Assembly (NCBI RefSeq): GCF_019649055.1
Contig: NW_026570240.1
Coordinates: forward strand, 930,001-994,000
Direction: 5' to 3'
Origin: Paramacrobiotus metropolitanus
Taxonomy: Eukaryota; Tardigrada; Eutardigrada; Parachela; Macrobiotidae
Length of the DNA: 64,000 nt
The notes beneath the pieces were generated by a model. It ran no database searches. It had not been told where the DNA came from and saw only the letters and a list, made by a program, of their open reading frames with translations. The position numbers and the translations under genes were made by a program. Shown here in pieces: positions 49,250-62,000 of this stretch (positions within the stretch are counted from its first letter, which is position 1; every line of letters begins with the position of its first letter).

Positions 49250-51221
49250 ATGGTGCGATACCTGTTCTTCTTCAGCTATTTCGGGACTCGGTATAGTGGC
49301 ATGCAGTCACAGTCTGCTCGTGGAATGTTTAATCCGAGAACAGTCACAATTGCAGACGTTTTTGAGGTGAGGCTCTTTAGGCTGATGTTTACTCGGGACG
49401 TGTCTAATTCGGAACGGCTGTTTAGAGAGCTTTAAAAATCTTGAAGCCCAAAAACATCCCACTGCTTTATGTATCCAGCAGAACGGATACCGGTGTGCAC
49501 GCTCTGCGCAGCGCAGCTGCAGCTGATCTTCATCATGAGAATCCCGGACAGTATTATCCAGCCGAAACTTTAGTGTATGCTCTCAATCATTATTTTTCTG
49601 AGCACGGGCAAGACATCAGGTGAGGTGCGTATACATCTGAGCGGGATTTGTTCGGTACCTTGATACAGCATCAAAAGGAGTTTATGTGCAGGGTGACGAG
49701 TGCGCAGATCGTTCCTGAAACGTTCAATGTCCGACACGCGCGAAGGAGGACATACCTTTACCGGTTGGCGGTGAAGTACGATATTCCCAACAGTAAACTG
49801 CTACCTTTTGTCCCCAGAGGAGCGGTGGCTGCCACGCTTGTACCTTTGGTGGAGTCAAAGACGACCTGGTTCCTAGGGTGGGTCATTTCGAATTTACTTA
49901 CATTTTGCAATATTTGTTTGTCGTTCCGTTGCTCTCTCGAATTCTCGATGGGTATTTTCTCCCAAAGCATTTTGTAGTAGTAAGCTGCGAAGCTAAAATT
50001 ATGAATTAAATAATGATAATAATTTTTAAAAAATTATTAAAATAATGTTACCGGTAAGTATATTGTACATAATTCATTTATAATTATACATACTTAATAA
50101 TATTTATAATAAATTCTGAAGCTACAGTTGCGCGTTCTGGTCTGTCGGTGAACAATTCTTTGCATTTTTAAAGTGAATTTCAATTTTCTTAGCACATTTT
50201 ATAACTAATGTATGCGGCGCAGCCGCCATAAGCAGTTGGCAAAGAACAAATGTGGTGCTTTGCGCAGACCCCCCTTTGACCACCGGGCGATGGTAAGTGC
50301 GGCACGCCTTTTCCTTGGCCTGCATGATTTCCGCACATTCTCAAAGCCACCGAGAATAGGCGATATACCACGAAATCCCGTCCGTTTTATGGAAATTTGC
50401 GACGTATCTCCTGGCAAGGGGTTTTTGGCGGAACATGATCGGCATCAGGATGGAATAGAGTACTGGGATATCACTTTCCGGTCTTCGGGCTTCTTGCAAA
50501 GACAGGTACAAGATGCGTATTCTGCCAGTGTTGGGTTGTTGCCTGTGGAGAAACAGCGGGTGCGTGTATGGAGTATCTGTTTCGCTGCACCTGCCTGGTA
50601 ACAAGTACTGTAATTTTTTGTTCAACGTGTTTGTTAACGATGATTGTGGAAGTTTTTGTTGGAAACCATTCTTTTGGCCTAACGTGATAAATTCCTCCTC
50701 CTATCGTTAATCGTACCGGCGCTAATACTGCGATCAATTTTGATTGTTAGATCAGAAGAATGATTGGAGCACTAGTTGGCGTAGCTAAAGGGCGTATCCA
50801 AGAAAAAGATATTCAGGAGATGTTGAATACTCCAGATCCTTACGGATACCATAAGGCCTTAACCCAGGCTCCCTCTGAAGGATTGTTTCTGAAAGACGTG
50901 GAGTTTGATGATAAAAGTGAGGTTTTTGCGTCTTTCAGCTGTCTGATTACTTCAGTTTACAGTTATCCAGTAACTTGATGATTGCTTACTCCGGTATGCT
51001 CTACTAGATCTCACGTTGCCACCGGATTATTTCGACGTTATTGTGAAACACAAAAAATCATATACCTTCAAGTCCGCTATCGGTAATTACTATTTACTCG
51101 TAACAAAAGTTTTGTACGCAGCGTGAGATCGCCCACCTATTTACTAACAAGGTTTTTCTTTCCAGAATACGAACGGCTTTTCAGGCTTCTGGATAGACGA
51201 CTGGACCAACTTTTAGCTTAA
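49250..51221 (+). CDS. PUSL1: tRNA pseudouridine synthase-like 1 (TruA family)
   Basis: TruA-type pseudouridine synthase; the vertebrate protein acts in mitochondria. Seven exons (49250-49366, 49426-49619, 49692-49877, 50268-50505, 50751-50916, 51008-51082, 51166-51221) join in phase to 343 residues (human 303). The N-terminal half has YLFFFSYFGTRYSGMQSQ and the catalytic loop SSRTDTGVHAL, whose aspartate is the nucleophile. Next come NVRHARRRTYLYRLAVKYDI, with the conserved Tyr-x-Tyr-Arg strand, FLGLHDFRTFS, EYWDITFRSSGFLQRQ joined by a splice to IRRMIGALVGVAKGRI, and APSEGLFLKDVEF. All TruA motifs are complete. No obvious mitochondrial presequence is visible at the start. The ~390-nt intron 49878-50267 contains an AT-rich stretch. 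Confidence 0.94.
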
Positions 51222-52065
51222 TAATTTTACAATTTGGATGGACACCCGGATTGGATAAGAAAGTGGACGTTTTTCTGAATGTGATTGTTTTTTGAAGCGT
51301 TTCAACTTGTACTCGTATCGTTAACGGGAAACAAGTTTTCTGTATTCTTTCTCACGATCCGCAGTGATCGGCTCTCCATGTGAATTCAGTTACTGAACCT
51401 GCTTAATTTGGGCTTTTTCTGGACAATGTTAATAATTAGAAAAACATTTTGAAAGAAGGGAATTTGTATGGTTAAAAGGAACTATTAAATGGTAAATGAA
51501 AGGAATTTTTAAGACCAAAAGTTGGAAAGAGTTTTTATTCTGTGGTAGAGCGGCGTCCTGTATGCAACGGCTATGCTGTAGGAACTCGGAAGTCCCATTC
51601 TCATTTGGCAACACAACAGGAGCGTTTTAGTGGTTTGGTCTTCTGTCGTGGGAAAAGAACTTTGTACGCAACTTACAAATACCAAACGCGGCTTCGCGTA
51701 ACTTGAAACGTAAGATTCTGTAATCTGATTAATTCTTTCTTTATCTGATTTCAGTACAGGTTTTTTATGCACAAGTAACAGATCAAGTTAAACGACATTC
51801 AGTAGTAAGTCGGGAAAACGCATGCAGCTTTTTTTTTTATCTTTTTTTTAATTGTCACCACATTGCTTTTAAGTCCCAAAAGCTAAACCATCTTCCCCGG
51901 AAATTCCAAAGGGGAAATTTTATAAATTGTTATTAAAATTGTTTGATCTATCGAATTCCACGAGATGACAGTTCAAGGGCGTCGATTACTTGTATCTGCG
52001 GTCAGTAACAAATCACAGGACAATTAATAATTTTAGAACACAGGAATTAATCGGAGAAATTTTAG
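51222..52065. other. Intergenic region after PUSL1
   Basis: No gene recognised. T-rich patch near 51830-51850. Confidence 0.5.
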
Positions 52066-53211
52066 ATGGTCCTGTTAGGGTGTTCGACTATTACCCAGTG
52101 CCTGCCATCGGTTTCTGCTACAGGTAGGAGCTGGAATAGTATTGTAAAGTATATGATTATTACTATATACCCGCTTTTCGCGTTGTACTTTGAAGTAATA
52201 TGACGGATTCTGTACAGAAATTATAATTTTCGATTTCCAAAAAAGTAATTGTTATTTTTGTTCGATAGAAGCTTTGTTCGCAACGTACACTTGCTAAACT
52301 GTATGCTTTTCTGATCTTGCTCGCATGCCCCTGGACGTTTTTGTATGGTTTATACATTATTCTGAGGATCATATGATGGCTGTATTATTATAATTTATAA
52401 CTATAATACTTATGATATATAATCGCAATTTTAGGCACATCATCTGCTCTTCGAGCTTATCCCGCAACGTTAACGGTGTCCGAAGGTCAGCGCGCGGTGT
52501 TTTACTGCGACGACGGTGCTGCTCAGAAAAGCATCAAGTGGACAAAGAGCGGAGAAGGCCTTCGGGAAGGTTTAGGAAAAACGGAGAACGGTCGGCTGGC
52601 ACTGTTGAACTTGACCACCTCGGACAGCGGTGTTTATGTCTGTTCGGTTGATGGTGGCGGCGCAAGCCTCCAACCGGCTAACGTCCAGCTTAACGTTATC
52701 AAAAAAGGTCATAGCATGCGCGCGCAGTGTTTCCGGTTTGCTAACCAGTTGTGCTACTTCACGAGTCTTAAGATTCTGAATAGGATTATAGAAGGAACGC
52801 TCATATCTCTTTTGCAAATCAAATCGAAACAAGCACTGAATAGTAGCTATTTTTTCTCCGCTTGAGAATATATCGACGTATATACATTCAGCGACGTTTT
52901 GTTCTATTTCTGCAGAACCAACTGGCAGTCGAAATGAAACCACCGTGGAAATCCAAATAGTCCGCAAAACAGCCACCGAACAGGAAACTGTCAGTCTCCA
53001 GTGCGATGTGGATTTTGCCAATCCAAGCGACGTTGTATGGGCAAAAATCGGAGCTGATTTACCAACACACGCTGCCACAGAAAATGGTAAACTGACCTTT
53101 ACGTCTATTCGGAAGGAAGACGCCGGATATTACGAGTGCCGGGACAGGAATGATGCCAAAACCGATATGGTCCAGAATCTGGTGCAGCTGGTTGTGAGAA
53201 AGGGCAATTAG
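52066..53211 (+). CDS. Small two-immunoglobulin-domain protein, paralogue of the perlecan-like gene
   Basis: Three exons (52066-52123, 52435-52707, 52916-53211) are in phase and give 208 residues. Exon 2 is one Ig domain (RAYPATLTVSEGQRAVFYC, then SDSGVYVCSVDG). Exon 3 is a second (ETVSLQCDVDF, then KEDAGYYECRDR) that ends at TAG after VVRKGN. The pair resembles the first two Ig domains of the gene at 56034: KAYPANLTLPVGARAVFFC, and VEIQIVRK against VEIEVVRK. This suggests tandem duplication. Exon 1 encodes a short, weakly hydrophobic start (MVLLGCSTITQC) that is a poor signal peptide; the same bases also read through in another frame that does not match the phase of exon 2. Donor GTCATA after exon 2 is weak. 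It may be a real small secreted protein, a truncated copy, or part of a larger transcript. Confidence 0.6.
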
Positions 53212-56033
53212 GTAGCTGCAAACCAGACGGTCTTGTTTGAGGGAACCTGTTACCACTCCGGCTGCAATATCTAGATCTACAATCTTCACGCTTTTATGAC
53301 GATCGTCGCAGAAGCGCGAAGATCTTACTGATGTTGCAGCAGGACAGTCGCGATTGTTCTTCAGATTCCCAAAGTTTAGCAATGCAGTCCTTGTCTCTAA
53401 ATATATTAACAGTAATTTAACAATAATCTACTAACAGATTGCTTTCTTAGTAAGTCCATGGTCCAGGTAAAAACGCAAATAAAAACAACCACCGTATCTA
53501 GAAAAAATTGGAATTATTGAATACATGTGTACATGGTCTTGCGAACGTAGTTAATTGACATTGATTTCACAATTGTTTCAACTGGATTCGAATTTGATCT
53601 TCATGAGTCAAAAAGAATGAATCCACTTACAATTTTTAGCATCGCTCTATCTTCCGAAAGTTTGCTGGTGTTTTCAATAATTATTATTAAAATAGTCAGT
53701 TTGCTACTTAAAATGCATCGTACGGCAACGTTTTGTAAATTGTGTATATACATATAGATATAGAGATGTGATTTTAATCGACATGCTTGCCAAGCATTCA
53801 CCGCGACCTTATATTGTTCTTCTGGTTTATAACAAGAAACTCTGACTGAAATAAATGTTGTCTTTGTGCGGCGTCGCATCTTATTTGAACGAATGTATCC
53901 ACAAAAATCGCAATGAACAACCTATCACGAAAACACAGTATAGCTCCTATAACCTACTTCCTACGCTACATAGTGTATGTATCTGCAGATTGCGTTCGAT
54001 TATAAAGAAAAATACTTAATATGGACAACAAGAAAATTCTTAAACATGTGTTTCAATTTCGAGACATTTGGCTTAGCTAAAAAAAATTATAGCCCACTCG
54101 TTATAATTATCTAGTGCAAATGTACCATATTGAACGTATTTTCCGTGACGGCAATCGGTAATATACGATAAACGGACAGTCAACTTGGAGAGAAAACCGG
54201 CAGTCTTAAACTCCCTCGGAACTAATGATAACGGCGGCTTATGACCACTTACTAATCAGCTCGCATGCTGGATCTTGTCAAAATCAATGATATCTTTGGC
54301 CGAATGATTGGCCGGTCTGTATGAACATACTGGACGTTGTCCATTTGTCAAAACTTCTTTGTATGACGATCGACAAACGAAAGCCTTTACGTTTGGATAT
54401 TTCATTGCTCTACGTGCCCGCAGAAGTGGGTTGATCGAATACTTAAAGTGCTTAAGTGGAGACAGCTGGCTGCAGTGGACATTACACATTATGCATGCCT
54501 GCGATAAATAATTGCTAAAGTACTGTTTTATTACAACGGCCAGACGGATCATTCAGTTTTTCTGTTTATGTATACTTCATACTTCATTGTGAACAATTTT
54601 CCTAAATCCCGAATTTGTGCATAACATCTATCGATGAACATTCGGTACATATCACGGTGTTATGCTTGCCTTTATCTAATTATCCCTTGAGTGGACATTT
54701 ATGTGGCAGTGGATTATGATGTGAGTGGAGAAAACGCTCATGGCAGTGGCAAAGAGATTATTATGCTCGGGCTTTTGATTCCACCCGTCTCCAGCTCTGT
54801 ATCATCAAAACTTGATCATTTTGATTGGTTCGTAATTACACATATCTTGATAGACTAAATAAAAGGAAGAACTGGCGAAAATATCTTACGTACGACAACA
54901 GTCGTTCAATAACCATTATCCTATTTTCGCTCTTTCCTAACCGGTTTTCTGTGATGACTTAATTTAATCTTGTTTCTAAACGATGAAAATCATAAAATAT
55001 AGAATGCACGCACGTCTTTGTTTTATCGCTAGCATTTTCAGTATAACTGAAAAAATTCGATTGTCCCTATCGTCCTGTCGTCGACTTTGGAGATCCTGTT
55101 TATCGCACAATTGCAAGGTGTGAATGTTTCTGTGCACTGAGCACAGGGGCATTGCAAATGTCCACCGTAGTAAAGAGATCCACTTAATTTCAAAACGCAC
55201 AACGTTCAAACGTATTGAAGCGGCTTACAATTTTACAGGCAATTATAAGATCCTTTGCGTCCCAGTTAAGAGAAACCTGACAGTATACTTTATCACTGGG
55301 GACCACTTTAAAATTTGAAACACATCTGATATAAGAAAGATACAGTCTGCCTGCATTTTTTGGCGACAAGCGTTTCTGAGCGAAGTTGACATGAGCCGAT
55401 AATCTGGCGCTTTGACTTATTTATGTGTGGTGTTATTTCCAAGCGCAGTTGTTTTTTATAGACTGTCGGCAGATCCAGCCACACTGCTTGCAGACGGCCC
55501 TGCTGCGCAGCCGACAAGAGCCCGAACTGTTCTTCATAATCTCCTTGTCCAGGGACCAAACCCAGATGCGCCACTGTGAATTAGCCGGTTATATATGTTG
55601 CATTTTTCGTGTGGGCTGCTACGGTTAGTTAAGTTGACTCCTGCCTTTCTTCGCTGTGCGTAACATGACGGCTGGGGTAAAAAAGCTCGAGATGACGACG
55701 ACGCGGCAGTAAAGCGTTCCTTTTTCGTTCTTCCACGTACCAACATCTGCAGCGATGTTACTACTGATTAAGAACTGCTCTGATTCGGCTCCAAACTGCT
55801 GCAGTGCACATAATCAGGAAAACTACTCCGCGGCAGCGTCGTCGACTACTTCTCGTTTCATTTGCAACGCTCTCATTAACCATCCACACGTGCGGGCGCA
55901 CTGCACAGTTGGCGTAGTTGATTTTACGGCTGACTTGCCGAAATACATCTGTGGAAATATTACAAGGATTGAATTGTTAACACACTACTGATTCGCTGTG
56001 CAAAGGGACGGATCGGGCGGCATTCTTGCGAAA
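53212..56033. other. Intergenic region upstream of the perlecan-like gene
   Basis: A 2.8-kb stretch without recognisable exons. The small open frames have no family resemblance and no supporting splice sites. Confidence 0.45.
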
Positions 56034-59000
56034 ATGCCGCATCCGAACATCCTCTGGTGTTTGCTGGTGACCTGCAATGTATTTCTCCTTATACACGTTC
56101 CTGCTCGTCGGGTAAGTTCAAACAAACCCCAGCATCATCACTGATGATTTTTATCTGGCTGTGTCAATATCATTTACCCGATGAACTAAGGTGTAGCGAT
56201 GAAGTTAATTAGTAACTGCCGGTAACAGGAGATGACCAGTGGTCAGGCCAGTAGTTGGCTGGTTGTGCGTGCAGCCTGCGCAAACATGTTAATTAGTACG
56301 TGCTTATCCAGCTAATTGCATGTCGTTTAATTAACTGCAAGTTGAATCGTTGGGGGAAGAAAATGCGGAAGTGCAGAAGGGCAGGGAAGCATACATTTAC
56401 GGTAGACCGCGGAAAAGGCGTAACTCCCAAAGGCCGCCTGCTGCGCTAAATGTGGAGCGCAGTTTGGGAAAGCCGGTGTATTCTTGTGATAGGAATGCTT
56501 GTTCTTATTGTGAGTCACTAATCCTGACATAAAGCCTTAATCCTTGATCTTTGTAAACAGTAAGTTGGCTGACATTAACGGTTTCATGGGCGATCGTTAA
56601 GTGAAAAGCTGCTTAACAGTTTACTAGCCAGTGACCCTTTTCTACTGTCTGACGACTGATCATGAATGGATTTCCAAAATTTATCTGCTCAAATTAACAG
56701 AGTCGGTAACTGATGAATAGTTTTTTTGAAATCAATGTCCGACTAACGGCTGGAGCTTTAAACTTGCAGTTTATTTACAAGTTTTTCAGGTTCTCATTAA
56801 ATTATACAACTGCTTCAGATTTTGCAGTTATTCTAATGGTAGTTTAGTTCATTCCGTAAAAATTAAGGTTCATTGTTGGCTACCAGTTTACCAAGGTATT
56901 ACATAATTGTAGAAGAACATACGAGAGCGATTTGCTTATTTTCAAAGATATTAAATTTTGTTAGACGACATTTACGTATAAAGGGCAAAATGCATTGACT
57001 TTTAAAGGTTGTTATGAGACACCGAAATCGGTATTTCATCGTTTCCTGGTTCGGGTCCTGTTTCTAGCATTAGCCAACTAAAGGCGCATTTAGTCTTAAG
57101 AGTCTTAAATCAGGTGATTTTTATCAACATATAGCTAGTAATCAACTCTCGTTTCCTTTCTTGGGTTTCCATTCTATTGGATCTTGTTCTATTATTTCCA
57201 TACTTGTTATGTTCTTGTTCAAATAAGAGTTTTGAAAAGTTATTTTATTGTCTCATTGCATTCTTAACGGGCTCATTCATGTCAAGATGGTGTTGCTATA
57301 TGGTTGTTTTCCTTCTTTATTGATGAATTGACTTTGCTTAAGGTATTAAAGTCTATTTGCTGCAGTCGCACCGGAAACGAAATGCGGCATCGCGCAGTAA
57401 CGGAAAAGTGTACAGAATCAGTGTTTATTCTGTGCGTTCTGTATGAATTAGGATGTTCTTTGTAAATTTAAGTCGAATTTTCGTGTGGAATATTTACTGC
57501 TTTCACATAATAGCGCGTACATATTTTGAGTCCATATGTGGCCATGGGCTATCCAAATTTTAATCTGAGCGCGACTTATCCAGGACGCCCAGTGGGAGTA
57601 CGATTATTCCACAATTTAAGCGTTTTTTTCTCCACAGCAGGAGTGCAGTGAAAATAGACCGCATAACTGCATACTAAATTTGTCAATATGAGCACTGTTC
57701 AATGGCGTGGTACAAATGTTTGTGGCAGCAGCTACCATATAATACTGGAGTGCGTTAGACGAGTAGTACCAATGCAGTGCAATAAACGCGAATTCTTAAT
57801 GTTATTTTAAACTTTGCGTAAAGTGATATCGTATACCACTAGAAAAATTTGGTCAAAATATTTTGTCAGTTGGATTTTCGTAGAGAACAATAAGTATCAC
57901 CAACAGCACTATCCACGGACAACACAATACTGTACAAGATTTGCTTGAAAATGCGAGTTTAACATGAAATTAAATAAGCAGCTAATTTCTGTAGTGTACA
58001 AGCAGCGCAAAGAAATTTAATTGTTTAATCAGGCGATTGCTATAAGAAACAATGAACCATAAGTTCCATAACCATATATTATAACGGTGAATGGAAGTAC
58101 GGCGCTATACACAAAAAATTGCTTTGGAAATTCCGAAATTCGTGTAGACATACCACATACCATATGTTTATCGTCAATATAATTATTTAATCAAATATCA
58201 TCCGGAACACCGATATGTTCCAAGTGAGTACGTACTATAGTTATTTTATAATGCTGCTTTTTTACGTCAAATTTATTTTAATTTACAACAGCTCTGCTCG
58301 CATCGTTTATAAAATTGTATAACCAGCACGCTGCAAATTTTCCGCCTCTGTCGCATGCAAGCCCGTCGAAGCTTATTACGGAGTTTTTTGTTTTCAGTTA
58401 AACTTTCAACGGTATGACCCTTCCAAGTCAACGAACGAGGATCTAGTTTTTGAAGATGCTGTTGATGAAGCTAGCGAAGCCCGGCAACATGCGGCATCGG
58501 CGTATCACTCCAGCAATGACGGACGCCTAGTGCGACCTGGCAGACAGCTGACTCGGCAGAAGATCGAAGGTTCCGGGAACTTCGACACGACCGACAATGA
58601 CGTGGACATTGGCGCAGATATGGACGTTGAAGGAAGTGCCTTCTCCAATCGTCCCAACGTCCGCAACGGAATCACGCCGTCCGTGCCCCCGGTTTTTGTT
58701 CCGCTGCCGGACGGATCGGGACCTACCAGTAAGAACATCGTAGCATGTTCGAGCATTATATGTACTTAACAAATTTAACAGTTAGAAAAGCCTACATATT
58801 GCAAGTACGTAAGATTTTTATGGAGGCATATACATTCGTTAAAATTAAATTAGTGCATATATGTCCAAAAACCGTTTGTAATACTACAGAAAAACCCCTT
58901 AATTTTCTTTTTGGCGGCTATAATTGATTTGGGGTTTTAAGCAACCATTTTTACGTTAGAAGTGTTGATAAGTGCATCACAAATCACAGTTTCAGTGAAA

Positions 59001-62000
59001 CTGAATGACAGCATTCGTTTTCGCTGATACCTTAGTGTATTATTGCTTAATAAACTTAATTTATGCGCCCATTCATTATGTGTACTTTGGGACATGTTTG
59101 GGTAAGTTCACTTGAGCAAAAATTTACTGTATCCAGAGAACTTTCGGCTGACTTTGAATATAACGGCTCCGTCGGCGAACTGGACTGAAGATCTAAAGGA
59201 TTCCAAAAGCGACGCTTTCCAATTCCTTGACTGGGATTTGACCACCATTCTGAAAGACTGCTTCCAGAAACTAAATGGAACTTTTACACCGGTCATAGAG
59301 AGTTTCGCGTAAGAAACATTTCCATTCACAACTTAGCAGCAAAATTATTATCTTAAATGGACTGAAATGTGCCGGTTTTTATTAAATTTGGACTTTAATT
59401 GCGCAAGCTCAATTTCTAAGTTTTACAGGTCGAACGAAGCAGGCGGTGTTGTGGCGAAAGTGCATATTGCCATGTCAGGATCCGATATACTGGAGACCAA
59501 GCTGAAGGAGAGATTGGGAATTTTCATCGGTGAAAAAAAACATTTTGGCTTGTACACAATTGGCAGTGATAAAGTTCTTTTGGAAGCGACAAATGGTAAG
59601 TCAAACTGTCTAGAGAAGTTCATACCAACTGTCTAGAGAAGTTGTCTAGAGAAGTTCATAAGGGATCGTTTTCCAGCTGCAATTGCGGTGCTTTTTGCAG
59701 ATACATCTCCTGCCGCCGGTCAAAAACATTGTCCTGCAAGCACATATGTGTGTACCAATAAAGAATGCGTGGATTACGCGAAAATTTGTGACGGAAATAA
59801 AGACTGCACAGATGGGTCTGACGAAAAGGATTGCGGTAGGGCTAAATTTTTTAAAGCTGGTAGACATTTTTTTATGTATTTATCCGGCAACAGCCAGAGC
59901 ACATATTGGTATGCTTCCCAGGTTCACACTAATTAAAATCATTAAATTTTAAACATTAAAAAAACACTCATGATCATTATTCCCATTATAATCATTATTG
60001 TCATTTTTTTATTATATTTTATCTGTGACAGAGCCGGAAATGGTGGCCGTTAAAGCGTATCCGGCCAATTTGACCTTACCGGTTGGAGCACGAGCCGTGT
60101 TTTTCTGTGGCAGTGGAGACTTGCGTCATCCGGTGAAATGGACGAAAAAAGATGGTGAGCTGCCGAGCAATGCTGAGGTTAAGCAGCAAGGACGACTGAT
60201 GATCAGCAATGCGACCGCGGAGGATGCCGGTGACTATGTCTGCAGTGCAGTGCGAGCACTTCCCGGCACAGAACAAAGTGTTACCCTCACGATTGTTCCG
60301 CGAGCTGGAGCTAGTAAGTGGCAAATAAATCAAAATCAGTGATTTATAAAAGTTGTGACAAGGAAACGGGGAAAATGGTGGCATCGTTTGATTTTGCAAA
60401 CGCTGTAAACGGCAATGCGTCGCTGTAGCGTGTCGTACTAATCAGCGAAAGCGGAAAAACTCTTGTACATTTTACTTACGACGTCGGTGTATACAAACTT
60501 TCGACAGCCCATTAAATGCTGTTGAGAAAAATAACTGGATAATTCTGATCGGCCCCTGGGTGCGTATGTTCATTTTCCGGCAGGTACCGAAGTCGTTGAA
60601 GAGCCCAATGTTGAAATCGAGGTGGTGCGTAAAGAAGTGTACGAAGGTCAGCCCGTCATCATTGAGTGCAAAGCCGGGAGCAAGGACATCCAAGTGAAGT
60701 GGGAGAGATTAGACGGAACGATGCCCGAATCCACGCGACAGGAAGAGCAGGCGCTGTTCATCAAGCACGCGGAATTTCAGGATAAGGGATTCTATTCGTG
60801 CTCACCCGCCAATACAAGCTTGGATGTGCCGCAGTTCCAAAGCATCGTCATGCTGGTTGTTAAACCCGATCCCCAGGATCACGCCGAGGTCACCGTGAAA
60901 TTCGTTCGCTATCCGACCATCGAGAAAACTAATGTGACGGCAACTGATGGTGAGAGTGTGACACTGAAGTGCACCCCGCACAAGGAGCGAGAAGATGTCG
61001 GCGTGGAGTGGTTCCGCGACAATTTGCTCATTAGTCAGGATATCAAGGAAAGCAACGGGAGCATCACCTTCCCGGCGGTGTCAGTTAGTGACACCGGAAA
61101 GTACTATTGTCGGCATAAGACATCGCGCTACCGGAATGAGCGGGTTCAAATGCAGCTGCTGGTCTTTCCGCGTACGTATTGCGACGTATTTATTGCCGCA
61201 TCTGTTGCTGATACTTTACGTACAAGGGACTGCAATTTGGAGTTAAAACCACAGTCGATAACTCCATATATAGAAGTACGGATGGGTATACGCTTAGTAG
61301 CTCCAAATTGCAGTCCACGGTATGTACAACCTACTATGTTCGTTTCATTAAGTAAACAAATAAATACAGTACTCGTACAAATATAAATATACTGTAGGAT
61401 GACAATTTCTAACACGTGTTTGGAACGCAGAGACTACAACCACGACTACAACTACCACAACAACGACCACTCCGACGACGACAACAACTACGGCGGCACC
61501 TAACACTACCGCCGCTCAAGAAACTACTACGGCTGGTCCCGCTACCACCACCGTACCCGAGCAGAAGCTCCCGCCGGTGCAGAACCAAACCGAAACCGAA
61601 GAGGAATACGGCGAGCAGGTGTATGTCGTACCGCGAACATACATTGTGCAGCCGGGCGAAGAGGCATCCTTCGAGTGCGTCGGCGCCATCGATGCATCGC
61701 AAGTGCAGTGGATCCGCATGGGAGCGGAACTGCCGCGTACGGCTCGACCCGAAGGAAACCGTCTGGTCTTCGGCTCCGTGCGCGAAATTGACGATGGCGT
61801 GTACGTGTGTTATATGCGCGGAGGCAAAGTGGGATTCCACAACGCTGGACAGCTGCTCGTTATTGTCGGTGCGTGAAGTGCATCGTATTTACCAGTCAGT
61901 GTTTTTTGTTTATGATGGCATGGTTTAATTTCTTGATCAGGTGCCGGTAGCGATGAAGGCGGTGATGGTACAGGAGAAGGAGAAAAGGAGCAGTTCGTTG

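Noticed and set aside
15844-51221. Apparent cluster of endomembrane genes (P5B ATPase, AP-3 beta, UBE2J2, NECAP, SLC35F6, RER1)
   Set aside because: They lie on both strands, are separate transcription units and include unrelated neighbours; clustering by function is not supported beyond chance.
52046-52123. Second reading of the first exon of the two-Ig gene, with a VRVFDYYPVPAIGF stretch recalling the alpha-2-macroglobulin C-terminal domain
   Set aside because: Its phase does not match the following Ig exon, the match is short, and no other macroglobulin exons are nearby.
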